Positions 24,865-35,705 are shown, numbered from the stretch's first letter. The stretch: DNA of 64,000 bases from Siphonodentalium dalli (GCA_032622095.1 CP136061.1:10243287-10307286), one strand, 5' to 3'. The notes: generated from the sequence alone by a model not told the origin. Numbers and translations: made by a program.

Positions 24865-26658
24865 TAGAGTGTATATATGACTAATCGCCACGATTTAGAG
24901 TGTATATATGACTAATCACCGCGATTTAGAGTGTATATATGACTAATCGCCGCGATTTAGAGTGTATATATGACTAATCGCCACGATTTAGAGTGTATAT
25001 ATGACTAATCGCCGCGATTTAGAGTGTATATATGACTAATCACCGCGATTTAGAGTGTATATATGACTAATCACCGCGATTTAGAGTGTATATATGACTA
25101 ATCGCCGCGATTTAGAGTGTATATATGACTAATCGCCACGATTTAGAGTGTATATATGACTAATCACCGAGATTTAGAGTGTATATATGACTAATCGCCG
25201 CGATTTAGAGTGTATATATGACTAATCGCCACGATTTAGAGTGTATATATGACTAATCGCCACGATTTAGAGTGTATATATGACTAATCGCCACGATTTA
25301 GAGTGTATATATGACTAATCGCCACGATTTAGAGTGTATATATGACTAATCGCCGCGATTTAGAGTGTATATATGACTAATCGCCACGATTTAGAGAATA
25401 TAGATGACTAATCGCCGCGATTTAGAGTGTATATATGACTAATCACCGCGATTTAGAGTGTATATATGACTAATCACCGCGATTTAGAGTGTATATATGA
25501 CTAATCGCCGCGATTTAGAGTGTATATATGACTAATCGCCACGATTTAGAGTGTATATATGACTAATCACCGCGATTTAGAGTGTATATATGACTAATCG
25601 CCGCGATTTAGAGTATATATGACTAATCGCCGCGATTTAGAGTGTATATATGACTAATCGCCGCGATTTAGAGTGTATATATGACTAATCGCCGCGATTT
25701 AGAGTGTATATATGACTAATCGCCACGATTTAGATTGTATATATGACTAATCGCCACGATTTAGAGTGTATATATGACTAATCGCCGCGATTTAGAGTGT
25801 ATATATGACTAATCGCCGCGATTTAGAGTGTATATATGACTAATCGCCGCGATTTAGAGTGTATATATGACTAATCACCGCGATTTAGAGTGTATATATG
25901 ACTAATCGCCGCGATTTAGAGTGTATATATGACTAATCGCCACGATTTAGAGTGTATATATGACTAATCGCCACGATTTAGAGTGTATATATGACTAATC
26001 GCCGCGATTTAGAGTGTATATATGACTAATCGCCACGATTTAGAGTGTATATATGACTAATCGCCGCGATTTAGAGTGTATATATGACTAATCGCCACGA
26101 TTTAGAGTGTATATATGACTAATCGCCACGATTTAGAGTGTATATATGACTAATCGCCGCGATTTAGAGTGTATATATGACTAATCGCCGCGATTTAGAG
26201 TGTATATATGACTAATCGCCGCGATTTAGAGTGTATATATGACTAATCGCCGCGATTTAGAGTGTATATATGACTAATCGCCGCGATTTAGAGTGTATAT
26301 ATGACTAATCGCCGCGATTTAGAGTGTATATATGACTAATCGCCACGATTTAGAGTGTATATATGACTAATCGCCACGATTTAGAGTGTATATATGACTA
26401 ATCGCCGCGATTTAGAGTGTATATATGACTAATCGCCACGATTTAGAGTGTATATATGACTAATCGCCGCGATTTAGAGTGTATATATGACTAATCGCCG
26501 CGATTTAGAGTGTATATATGACTAATCGCCGCGATTTAGAGTGTATATATGACTAATCACCGCGATTTAGAGTGTATATATGACTAATCGCCGCGATTTA
26601 GAGTGTATATATGACTAATCGCCGCGATTTAGAGTGTATATATGACTAATCGCCGCGA
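24858..26658. repeat. Satellite array, 31-bp monomer, ~58 copies
   Basis: Units of gatttagagtgtatatatga + ctaatcgccgc with the main variants gccgc/gccac/accgc. The first unit has a 2-bp insertion (tttatagag). It starts within the right terminus of the TIR element and ends abruptly 100 bp from the RENBP downstream exon. The GATTTAGAGTGTATATATG part resembles the reverse complement of the 37-bp satellite (GATTTAGAATGTACTGTATG). Confidence 0.98.
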
Positions 26659-26704
26659 AGAACAAACTAATGGTTCCTTGGGTGGTTCTTTGTCATTTGA
26701 TTTG

Positions 26705-26782
26705 CAGTGTATATTAATATTCTGTCTTTCCATGGCCCTCCTTCAGTGTATATTATTACTCTACCTTTCCATGGTCCTCCTT
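26705..26782 (-). repeat. 39-bp tandem duplication at the donor side of the RENBP downstream exon
   Basis: Two 39-bp copies (26705-26743 and 26744-26782), both starting cagtgtatatta and ending in cctcctt. The second contains the real exon end and its GT donor. The first repeats the last exon bases (GGCCATGGAAAG on the minus strand) but continues 'acag', so it has lost the GT. Confidence 0.8.
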
Positions 26783-26852
26783 TGAAGTCGAGCTTTACTT
26801 CGCCCCTCCTTGTTAAGTAACCAAACCACTCTCCATTCTCATCATCTACAAA
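26765..26852 (-). CDS. RENBP: RENBP (N-acylglucosamine 2-epimerase) downstream exon
   Basis: This 88-bp minus-strand exon lies between acceptor ttctttttaacag and a GT donor (gtagag). It reads in phase 0 as [17 protein letters not shown] then [13 protein letters not shown], matching the conserved GEWFGYL...GK...KGGP(F/W)KG block that follows the central exon in RENBP proteins. It ends with one spare base, so the next exon should start by completing Gly and encode the CFHVPR-like segment with the second catalytic His. I did not find that exon in the window. The intron to the central exon is only about 1.07 kb. The donor side overlaps a 39-bp tandem duplication (26705-26782). The donor GTAGAG is weaker than that of the central exon. 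Confidence 0.88.
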
Positions 26853-26923
26853 CTGTTAAAAAGAACTTCAAATAAAGCATACTGGAAATTGACTTGGTAG
26901 TCTGCGTTTTATCTGGCATGTAC

Positions 26924-27062
26924 CGAAAACATTATCGACAGAGCTGGGGTACTGCATGCATACATTATCGACAGAGCTGGGGTACTGCATACATACATTA
27001 TTGACAGAGCTGGGGTACTGCATGCATACATTGTTGACAGAGTTAGGGTACTTCAAGCATAC
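26924..27062. repeat. 33-bp tandem repeat, ~4 copies
   Basis: Copies of acagagctggggtactgcat + gcatacattatcg between the two RENBP exons. The short minus-strand open frame here (repeating CMQYPSSV) is only the translated repeat. Confidence 0.9.
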
Positions 27063-27471
27063 ATACTTTTCAAATTCATAGCAGTGTAATTGAGTCATTT
27101 AGAAAATTCGAAATTGAGCTTTACTGAGCAGCCTCTATGTGTCATATTTTAACTGGTATTGTTACAACCACGTACGTATCATTAAGGAGGAGGTCAAGTT
27201 CCCAATATTTCTGGGCGTGACTTTGTGCGGTATTGAAAACAATACATATTTATCTGGCGGTCGGCTTGGAATATATTCCATTAGAAAGTTGGTTTATTTT
27301 TTTAAAATTTTATATTGATTTTTTAAAACTAGGTCAAGTGTTGTAATTTCGGAAACAAAATTCTCAAAAATTAATTAACAACTAAAATTCCTAATTTACC
27401 AAGCGCTGTCCATAAAATTTAAATATCGAATAAACCATGTCCGTTTAAAACTCACCCGAATCCCGCATACC

Positions 27472-27532
27472 GGGGGGGGGGGGGGTGGCGGTGACGTTGG
27501 GTGGGCAGATGTCGGGGGCGGGGGGGGGGGGG
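27472..27532. repeat. G14 and G13 runs in the short RENBP intron
   Basis: 27472-27485 and 27520-27532, G-rich on the plus strand (C-rich in the RENBP transcript). The surrounding 27063-27655 has no other feature apart from A/T-rich sequence. Confidence 0.85.
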
Positions 27533-27655
27533 CGGGGGTGATGGTTGACATAATCATGCTTGGTTCAATTTCTAAAAGCCAAATTCAACTCATATGAATT
27601 CACTATGAAATTTACTCTAAAAGTTTGCAAACTTTACATGTCACTTGAAAATAAT

Positions 27656-27758
27656 GCCTTAACACTCACCCTGCTATAGCAGTATTGGAATATCTGGTTG
27701 AATACAATAAGGAATTTCTCGTCGCGATTGTCCTGATACGCCAAGAGGAAGGCTATCA
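27656..27758 (-). pseudogene. Partial duplicate of the RENBP central exon (3' end plus donor)
   Basis: 103 bp almost identical to 27908-28010: the last part of the central RENBP exon, its GTGAGT donor and the first intron bases. It lies about 250 bp downstream on the minus strand, inside the short intron. The copy has one substitution (ccaagagg for ccatgagg). It starts mid-exon with no obvious acceptor, so it should not be used as an exon. A 69-nt palindromic MITE module (27794-27862) sits between the two copies, so the duplication may be tied to that insertion. Confidence 0.85.
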
Positions 27759-27793
27759 AATCCAGTCGTAAGTCGGGATTTTTTTTACCCTGT

Positions 27794-27862
27794 GCCAATG
27801 CATTCTCTTATATATGCGAGTCGACCATAGGTCGCCTCGCATATATAAGAGAATGCATTGGC
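27794..27862. mobile_element. 69-nt hairpin module between duplicated RENBP exon parts
   Basis: Complete palindrome (33-nt arms, ata loop) with flanks ttttttaccctgt and taacaattttttata, located between the true RENBP exon and its partial duplicate. Confidence 0.9.
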
Positions 27863-27921
27863 CTAACAATTTTTTATAATTTTTTTTTAAATAAATGTTT
27901 CTTACAGGCCTTAACACTCAC

Positions 27922-28229
27922 CCTGCTATAGCAGTATTGGAATATCTGGTTGAATACAATAAGGAATTTCTCGTCGCGATTGTCCTGATACGCCATGAGG
28001 AAGGCTATCATGGCTTCGTTGTGTGGCCACCACAGCTTGAGGTCCCATTCTAGCTGGGTGGGGCACACTCCGTCAGCGTCAAGGAAATAAAATAATCCGC
28101 CATATTTGTTGTCCCAGCCATACGTAAAGGAATGACATATAAAGTCTTTGACTGCAATTGTCTTCAGATTCTCGTCATTATGTCGTATAGCTCTCTCTAA
28201 CATGAACCACCCGGCTTCAATGGCATGTC
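27922..28229 (-). CDS. RENBP: RENBP (N-acylglucosamine 2-epimerase) central catalytic exon
   Basis: This 308-bp minus-strand exon has an acceptor tttgtttgtag and a strong donor GTGAGT at 27921. Read open throughout, it carries GHAIEAGWFMLERA, YGGLFYFLDADG, CPTQLEWDLKLWWPHNEA and IAFLMAYQ, all hallmark blocks of animal AGE/RENBP (an alpha/alpha barrel epimerase). By family knowledge the His and Glu of GHAIE and the Glu of WPHNEA are active-site residues, and all are present. It enters in phase 1 and leaves in phase 0, fitting both neighbouring exons. About 100 aa of a protein usually a little over 400 aa are encoded here. Both ends are partly duplicated nearby: the acceptor end at 28252-28376 and 35167-35516, the donor end at 27656-27758. 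No stop or frameshift is seen, so the gene looks functional. Confidence 0.93.
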
Positions 28230-28251
28230 CTACAAACAAAATTAAAGTTAG

Positions 28252-28376
28252 TCGTATATAGCTCTCTCTAACATGAACCACACAGCTTCAATGGCGTGTC
28301 CTGCAAAATTAAAGTTAGTCGTACATGTATGTAGCTCTCTCTCTCTAACATGAACTATACCCGGCTTCAATTCAGT
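28252..28376 (-). repeat. Extra copies of the RENBP central-exon acceptor region, upstream side
   Basis: Directly upstream of the true acceptor (minus strand) are about two more copies of a unit of roughly 67 bp holding the branch-point-like CTAAC, a short pyrimidine tract, an AG acceptor and the first 40-50 bases of the exon, including the WFMLERA codons. The copies run into stop codons after about 15 residues (ERAIYD then stop). The last copy is more diverged, with a longer ctctctctct run. They are continuous in pattern with the array at 35167-35516. Confidence 0.85.
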
Positions 28377-29340
28377 TTTACAATATGACAAAACACAAAG
28401 CTCCATCCTATTTTGGTAGAACTGTTTTTGGTACAGTAAGAAGTTGTAGTCGTTCTGGGGAATTAGCATTTATTTTCACAATAGAAATATACGGACGTTC
28501 CGGTATAGCACACAAACAAATTGGATCTCCAGTTGTAATATGTGAAATGACTGAACGATGGAGTTCCAAAACATAAAGTGCCATATCACAGTTTGACAAA
28601 TTCTTATATACAAAGCATGCACATGTGTGAATTAACGACGCGAGATTAGATTAACAGATTTGCATATCAAATATCCGACCACTACAATGGCATTAGCAGT
28701 TTGACAAATAAGTTATTATTAAAAGTAAAGCTTAGAATACGTGCGATGAATGGTAATTAATGACGTCATAAATATGAAGAATGAGCTTTCCCAACTGAGG
28801 TCTTATCTTGTGACCAAATAATTAAAACCACATTGTTGTTGTATAATGTGTGCGAGATACGCTATCAATACCGAGTGATCAAACAAGAGAGGCTACATAA
28901 AGCTGATCAAATTACCATTTTAATTTCGTCGGGTTACCTCAAACATGATTCAAATATTTTACACGGCACTTGTCATGCCTTTAATTTTCATCCCGTCGCC
29001 ATAAATATCGTCACGGGAGAACTCATAGACATTCATTATTAGTAACACATTATCATAGACTTCAGACAACTCTGTTGACATTATCATTGCCTCTTGATCG
29101 CATTGAGGGTATATCTCGCAACCATATATACATATGCATGTAATACGTTGTCACATTTGACCATTTCTTGAAACTGGTTGTCATATCCAACGTATTTTAC
29201 TATTCCCGCAATTTCTCATTAGACCATTAATGTGATACAGAATTCTTTGTTCCCATATTCTATTCAATTTATTACACGTTTTATCTACCAATTAGTATTT
29301 AGAGGCTGACAGCTCCATTGGACTTCTTACATGTATTATT
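28377..29340. other. Left part of the insertion block, no gene recognised
   Basis: Unique-looking A/T-rich sequence between the split array and the LINE. Short open frames on both strands (for example 28385-28576) show no family motif. Confidence 0.5.
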
Positions 29341-32300
29341 ATATTTAGCTTAATTATGGAAGGCTACACCGAACTAGTTCGGTACACTAGCTGGAATGTA
29401 CAAGGTATCTCTAACAAACTAAATGACAATATGTTCAGACAACAAATAGACAGATATGAATTTATTACTTTAGTCGAAACTTGGCACGACGAATCTTCTG
29501 ATATTGATATTCCGGGCTATGAATGTTTAAATCTGAGTCGCAAGCAGGGTAGAATTAAAAAAGGCGGAATAGCCTTTTATTTCCGGTCGAAGTATAAACC
29601 TTTTCTGAAGAATCACAATTTTATCAATGAGGTAGCTCTCTCAGTCGAATTTAGCGGAGAAATAATTAATTTATCTTGCAATGTTATATTTGTATCGGCA
29701 TATGTTCCGCCTATAGTAACTCAAGCTTCTGGAAAGCGAAAAATGGAGACGAAGATATCTTTGGTAACATCGAACAGGCTTTATCAAAATTTACAAACGG
29801 TGAACTCGTCATTCTTGGTGGAGATTTAAATGCACGCACTTCAGACTTGCCGGATCATGTTTTATCTGACACGGACCAACATATGCCGTTGCCCGTCGAT
29901 TATGTAATGGACACGTGTGAGTCGCGCTCGAGTATGGATAAGCAGACGAACTCATTTGGCAGACGTTTATTAGCAACGTGCCAGGGTGCTGGTCTCCGTA
30001 TAGCTAATGGTAGGACTACCGGTGATCGTTTGGGCCACTTTACAAGCTACCAGTACAACGGTGCCAGTGTGGTTGATTACATAATTATAAGTGATTGTTT
30101 TCTAAAGTCGGTTGATTATTTTTGCGTCAAATTACCCACGGAATTCTCTGATCATTGTCAATTGGTTCTACATCTAAAACACCCAAGCAAACGGTGTTCC
30201 AAGACATCTACGAAATATCAATATACACAGCCACAACTCCGCTTAAAATGGACTGAATTAAGTCGACAGAAAGTATACGACATAACGCAAACACAGTCAA
30301 TACACGAGCGACAGATAGACTTTAACAGTTATCAGTACTCGCGAGATCAACAAGGAACAACACTTGCTACAGTGGATTTCATGCAATTAATACATGACAT
30401 AAACGTTCATGCATGCGCTCGAAAATCACTCAAACGAAAAACTACTCCCAGAAAACGACCATGGTTTGACGGTAGATGTAAAGATTTGAAACGCGATCTA
30501 GCAAAAATAATTATCGATATGAGAAATAATCCCTTTGACGGAAAACTCCGGATAAAATTCCACGTAAATAGAAAGGCATACAAACGCGAGTTGAAGAAGA
30601 AAAAGCACGATTTTTATGAATGCTTATATGATAGCTTAGATACCCTAGAAACACATAATCCCAAGAAATATTGGGAAATAATATCACAATTGCGAAAAAA
30701 TAAAGTCACCGAAAATGACTTAGACGCTGATAGGTCAGTTGAATTTTTCAGGTCACTTTTTTGTACAGGGTCACCTAATATTTACATTGACGAAAACATG
30801 AACTCCTCGGGCATCTCGCCTGCTGTGAAAATGACTGATGAAGTTATCACGGTAGAGGAAATTATGTCCGCCACTAGAGAATTGAAATCGAATGAATCAG
30901 TGGGACCAGACCAGGTATCGAATGAGCTTTTGAAGGTGGTTGTTCCTCTAATGAGTGATGGCTTTGCCAAAATATTTAACATAATTCTTCATACAGGGAA
31001 CTACCCAACTGCATGGAGCGAGTCAATTCTCAGCTTAATCCACAAAAAAGGTGACAAGGGTGATCCGAATAACTACCGCGCCATAGCATTAAGCTCCACA
31101 ATTGGGAAACTGTTTAATAAAATTATAAACCGTAGATTAACAGATTTTCTTGTAAAAAATAAAATTATTAGTGAAAATCAATTCGGATTTTCTAAAGGAA
31201 AGAGTACAATTGATAGCGCGTTTGTGCTGCATGCCATAGTTCAACGATATAAGTCACTGAAGCGACCGCTGTATGCTGCCTTTATAGACTTCCGAAAGGC
31301 ATTTGATACCGTGAATAGGCAACTGCTCTTCGATAAAATGCAACACATCGGAGTAGAGGGCCAATCACTGCGTATAATCCGCTCACTATATTCTTCAAGT
31401 TGTTACACAACTAAGACAAATAGAGGACTTGGACCGGCTTGCTTATCGACCATTGGGGTCAGGCAAGGATACATATTATCACCGAATTTATTCAAAATAT
31501 TTATCGATGACATTAGGAATATATTTGACGAATCGTGTGATCCAGTGACGATCGGGGATAGTCAGTGCAATCATATTCTTTTCGCTGACGACCTCGTTCT
31601 ATTGTCTGATAGTTCCACGGGACTCCAAAACTGTCTAAACAAACTAAAACTCTACACTGATGCGAATGAACTTAAAGTTAACGAGGAAAAAACTAAATGC
31701 ATGATTTTTCGGGCGAGACAATCAGCAATAATTCCATCCTTTCATATCTCTGAGATCAAACTGGAAAATGTCAGGGAATATACATACCTTGGTATAACCT
31801 TTTCTAGTAATGGAAAGTTCACAAAAGCTATCACAAACTTAAGCGCTAAAGGACTCAAAGCGATGTACTCACTATTCAATGCGTGTAACCATACATCACC
31901 TCTCCCATTGTTAACTTCACTCAAACTGTTCCATAAACTGATCAAACCAATAATTCTGTATGGCAGTGAACTGTGGGGTGTCGAGATAACATCTAAAAAT
32001 CACGATCTCCTAGCCTGTGAATCAGTTCATATTAAATTTTGCAAACGTTTATTAGGTGCTGGAAAATATGCATCAAATAATGCTGTCCGTGCAGAACTAG
32101 GCGGCTATCCTCTGTATATAGATGCAGCTTGCAGAATGTCGAATTATGCTATCAGTGTCACCTCGCGTTCGGACTGCGAACTTCTACGAAATGCGGTTAA
32201 AGAACAACGGACGGTATTATCTTCAAAATCAATTTTCAAATCAGTCGAATCTCTAGGGTTAACATTACCAGAGACTGGTCACGCCACCGACATGATAACG

Positions 32301-32994
32301 AAAAATTTCCGAAAATCTTTACAAACAAGCTATAACGAGTACTTCCAAGCTAGCCTGAGTGACGACTGCTCAAAATCAGGCAGCAACAAACTCAGAACAT
32401 ATCGGCTTTACAAGAAAGAATATAGGCTTGAGCCCTATCTTCTGAACGCGAAATCATTGGAAGACAGAATAGCTTTCACCAGATTCAGAATCAGTAACCA
32501 TGTACTTGCTATAGAAAAGGGGCGTCATTTACAGCCCCCAGTAAAATTAGAAAATAGAAAGTGTGTGTTTTGCTGCGATGATGTCGTAGAAGATGAAATA
32601 CATTTCCTTATGGAATGCACTGCATATTCACAACTACGAAGAGAGCTTCTCGAATCAATGGTTAACCATAATCCGAATTTTCATCGCATTAACGCTAACG
32701 ATCAATTTACTACTATATTGACAAATGACTGTCCCACTCTAACAGGAATAATATGTAAACTGATCCGTCGCTTCTTCGATACTCGTGCTGAGCAAATAAC
32801 AGTTAGGAAACCATAAATATGATACATGATCCTGAGACTCCTTGTACATCTTAGCATATTATGTAATTTTCTTCTTGTATATTTTATTATCACATGTTTT
32901 TTATACTATTATCCATTGTATTAGCAAACTGTCCTCGTGTGGATGTTTTTTGCCAATAAATCATTATCTATCTATCTATCTATCATGCTTGGGC
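29341..32994 (+). mobile_element. Non-LTR retrotransposon (LINE), APE endonuclease + RT type, nearly full ORF2
   Basis: About 3.65 kb: a short leader, the endonuclease/RT coding region (29356-32816), a roughly 130-bp 3' UTR, an aataaa signal near 32955 and a (TATC)n tail ending at 32994. A simple-repeat tail instead of poly(A) is common in CR1/Jockey/I-related clades. No separate gag-like ORF1 is seen upstream, so the copy is either 5'-incomplete or a single-ORF type. Orientation is opposite to RENBP. Clade assignment is tentative. Confidence 0.88.
29356..32816 (+). pseudogene. LINE endonuclease-reverse transcriptase ORF with one frameshift
   Basis: The ORF2-type protein makes target-primed DNA copies of its own RNA. 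It starts at ATG 29356 with RYTSWNVQGI, the start of an APE-type endonuclease, followed by LVETW, GGIAFYF and VSAYVPP. A single-base frame change near 29712-29720 moves the reading to the frame open from 29676 to 32816 (1046 codons). That frame continues with LGGDLNARTSD and FSDHCQLVLHL (endonuclease), then RT motifs NNYRAIALS (about codon 466), AAFIDFRKAFDTV, GVRQGYILSPNLF and the catalytic FADD (about codon 636). A CVFCC-x(8)-H-x(4)-C zinc-knuckle-like motif follows at about codon 963. Apart from the frameshift the reading is open to the stop at 32816, so the copy is young. The Phe in FADD rather than Tyr is an accepted variant in several LINE clades. Confidence 0.92.
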
Positions 32995-33228
32995 AAGAAT
33001 TAACAAGTTGCATAAGAATAGCCAGCTGATTAATACAAAGAAATGTTGTAATTTCGCGAAAGCCTAATCTAACAAAGAAACGAACCTAACGCGAATACCA
33101 TAGAAACGAAACACACCTCTGATAGAGTCAAACAAATGTAGAGAAACAATGAAATAATTGTCCAAAAATTAGCACTGACATTAAACTCGTGAAGTCCGAA
33201 ATTAACAATACCATACTATTTATCTAAT

Positions 33229-33744
33229 ATGATTCCACCTGATTCTTCCTCAACTGGCTACAATTTTAGACATCCCAGCATCCACCCACCTGATAGTAAT
33301 CATAATTACTATATGTATACATTTCTACCATCTGCCACACGTGCTTGGAACAGCTTAGAAACGTTAGCAGAATTTAAACGAAACATTAACACTGGTCGTT
33401 CAAAGATTGCTAAATTTTATTACCATAGTTATTCTCGTAAAGCTCAAGTTTATCATACTAGAATAAGATTGGGGTGCGGTAACCTGAACAAAGACCTTGT
33501 CACAAATCACCTTAAAGAATCCCCGATGTGTCCTTGTGGTGGCTTTGAAATTGAATCTGCATATCATTTTCTCTTGAAATGTCCATTATATACTCAAGCA
33601 AGAACTGAAATGTTTGCTGATCTGCCACCGATTAGAATATCACCTGATGTACTTCTGTATGGGTCGCTTGAACTCGCTGATGATTTGAACATTAAAATTT
33701 TCGATGTTGTACAGCAGTTCATTATATGTACTGGGCGTTTCTGA
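33229..33744 (+). pseudogene. LINE reverse-transcriptase C-terminal fragment
   Basis: 171 open codons with YTFLPSATRAWNSL, then a segment rich in Arg/Lys (AQVYHTRIRLGCGNLN) and CPCGGFEIESAYHFLLKC, a CxC...HFLxxC zinc-like motif. This arrangement (predicted structured tail plus zf-RVT-like motif) is typical of the extreme C-terminus of metazoan LINE ORF2 proteins. It differs from the LINE just upstream. The RT domain is missing, so this is a 5'-truncated copy beginning near 33190. Its 3' sequence runs to about 33810 (gttactaataaac). Same orientation as the preceding LINE. Confidence 0.75.
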
Positions 33745-33809
33745 CTAACGGGTAAGATGGTTAAAGCCGAAACACGCGTGTTACTAATAAACTATATGTA
33801 AAAAGTATT

Positions 33810-34859
33810 AAATTATAGTCACTGCGCGTGTTTTAGCCCTACCACCTCGACCTCAATAATTGAATAATTAGTTATGTCACATACACACTTCGTCACTTAT
33901 TAAATGCTTATTAAATACATTAACTAAACAGCTCATTAATGGAATGGAAATAATTCTGATAACCCGCCGTTTTCAAATTCTCTCCAATTGGGTCGTAGCG
34001 TGATCAAATTTGTTTTGAATTTAGATTCTTCATTGGCTTGTGACAATAAATGGTGATCAATTTAACATGGTAAAATTCTCTCTTATTTCTCCGTGACATC
34101 TTATCCTGATGTTAATGGTAAGTTTATCTACCCCATTTTCAACTACTACCTGCACTCCCTTTCCCTTTCTCTTTCCTATCCCTTCATCTATAAACTGTAT
34201 TATTCGGACCATACAGAATATTTGTTTTGGACGTTTCGCAGTATAGTACAAAACTTTTGTCTGAAGCGTAACGTATGAGTACAACTGAGTCGTTGTCAGT
34301 GTGGATCTCATGCTAAAGGCATGTGGTTAGTGTTAATGAGTGATTGAGTGTAAGCCGTGGTCGGGCTCACCGGGTGAGCTAATGTTCTGGTCACTTTAGC
34401 CGGTCTGGTCTCGCAAGGTGCACGTATCACATTTTAATTTAAATTAAAAGAACATGTGGATATTTCAAATAAATGGAGCTCACGTATTGTGTAGATTTTT
34501 TTCTGAATTTTGGAATTCAGTGCTTTGCTGGAATCAAATTATTACGAATTGAAACTAATCGCGTAGGATTCATATTGATAATGTTTATATATGCATATAA
34601 TGCATCAATTGCATATGTTTGGTTTTCTGCATGTATGCAGGCAAGAGTATTCAAAGCTTTCAGAGTTGTTTTCTCCACACAGTGGTTTTATCTCTGTTTT
34701 AATGCCTGAATGCCTTCTGCAAACGGTTGTCAGTTCAATCGAGTTGTTTGAAAATCTTGGTTTGAGAAGATATTTACCAACTGTATGAGTATACTGCATT
34801 TGCATATAAGACAGTATGAAGTTACTAGCCATTCTATTGGCACTGAAATTAAAAAGTTT
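33810..34859. other. No gene recognised
   Basis: Non-coding sequence inside the insertion block. A short GC-richer stretch at 34360-34435 (cgtggtcgggctcaccgggt...) could be a SINE-like piece, but no tRNA box pair could be shown. Confidence 0.5.
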
Positions 34860-35166
34860 CTGCTTGCAAATGTTTCTGACGGCCGTTGCTGGAATGTCTG
34901 TTTTTCACCTTGTCACCAATAAAGCCAGCGGCTATCTGCTACAAATGTGTTGTCTTTGTATTTGTGCTTAGTCTAGCGCAGACCCAAGCCCGTCTGCTAT
35001 ACCCCAATGGTATCTATTGGGGTAACATTTATTTTCTGAGGATAGGACTTAACAAAAGCCCCCAAGCTTGTTGCCCAATCCTCGTTTGAACACTTTAAGA
35101 TTATATGTTATGTATTTATTGTTTGTAATTATGTTCTGTTTAGTTCAAATAAAATATTGTTTAAAC
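34860..35166 (+). mobile_element. Retroelement-like 3' tail
   Basis: Non-coding stretch ending in 'ttcaaataaaatattgtttaaacc' style sequence just before the resumed RENBP-derived array. It resembles a 3' UTR with a polyadenylation signal, and its end coincides with the right border of the 6.8-kb insertion. No protein motif is present, so this is inferred from position and the aataaa signal only. Confidence 0.3.
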
Positions 35167-35516
35167 CAATGGCGTGTCCTGCACAATTAAAGTTAGTCGT
35201 ATATAGCTCTCTCTAACATGAACCACCCGACTTCAATGGACTGTCCTGCACAATTAAAGTTAGTCGTATATAGCTCTCTCTAACATGAACCACCCGACTT
35301 CAATGGACTGTCCTGCACAATTAAAGTTAGTCGTATATAGCTCTCTCTAACATGAACCACCCGACTTCTATGACGTGTCCTGCACAATTAAAGTTAGTCG
35401 TATATAGCTCTCTCTAACATGAACCACCCGACTTCAATGACGTGTCCTGCACAATTAAAGTTAGTCGAAAATAGTTCTCTCCGACATGAACCAACCGGCA
35501 ACCAATGACGTGTCAT
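35167..35516 (-). repeat. 67-bp tandem array derived from the RENBP exon acceptor region
   Basis: Five units of 67 bp, the last diverged, each holding on the minus strand gactaac, tttaattgtgcag and the exon start with codons for IEVGWFMLERA. They match the copies next to the real exon 6.8 kb away. The array restarts with 'aatggcgtgtcc', exactly where the copy at 28376 stops ('cttcaat'). The block 28377-35166 therefore looks like an insertion that split one array of about eight units. Each unit is a potential decoy 3' splice site leading to an early stop. Confidence 0.88.
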
Positions 35517-35548
35517 ACAAAAACAAGTTAAAATGGATGAACCCTTTC

Positions 35549-35705
35549 TAAATACGTTATATATAATTCCCGGGGTATAACATACTAAATACGTTTTATA
35601 TAATTTCCGGGGTATAACATACTAAATAAATTTTATATAATTTGCGGGTTATAACATACTAAATACGTTTTATATAATTTCCGGGGTATAACATACTAAA
35701 TACGA
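35549..35705. repeat. 37-bp tandem repeat, ~4 copies
   Basis: Units of taaatacgttttatataatt + tccggggtataacatac, unrelated in sequence to the 37-bp satellite. Confidence 0.92.

Larger units (their letters stand above)
28377..35166 (+). mobile_element. 6.8-kb insertion block splitting the RENBP-derived array
   Basis: The acceptor-derived array stops at 28376 and resumes in register at 35167. 'caat' is present at both junctions, compatible with a 4-bp target duplication. The block contains a nearly complete LINE (29341-32994), a LINE C-terminal fragment (33229-33744) and, at its right end, a polyadenylation-like tail (aataaaatattg). It may be one retroelement carrying nested insertions, or several successive insertions. 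The direct reading is the split array; the single-insertion history is inference. Confidence 0.5.

Noticed and set aside
26868-27098. Open frame with repeating CMQYPSSV peptide
   Set aside because: A 33-bp repeat is a multiple of three, so any open unit stays open; it lies in the RENBP intron.
34360-34435. Possible tRNA-derived SINE head
   Set aside because: No convincing A and B box pair or cloverleaf could be read.
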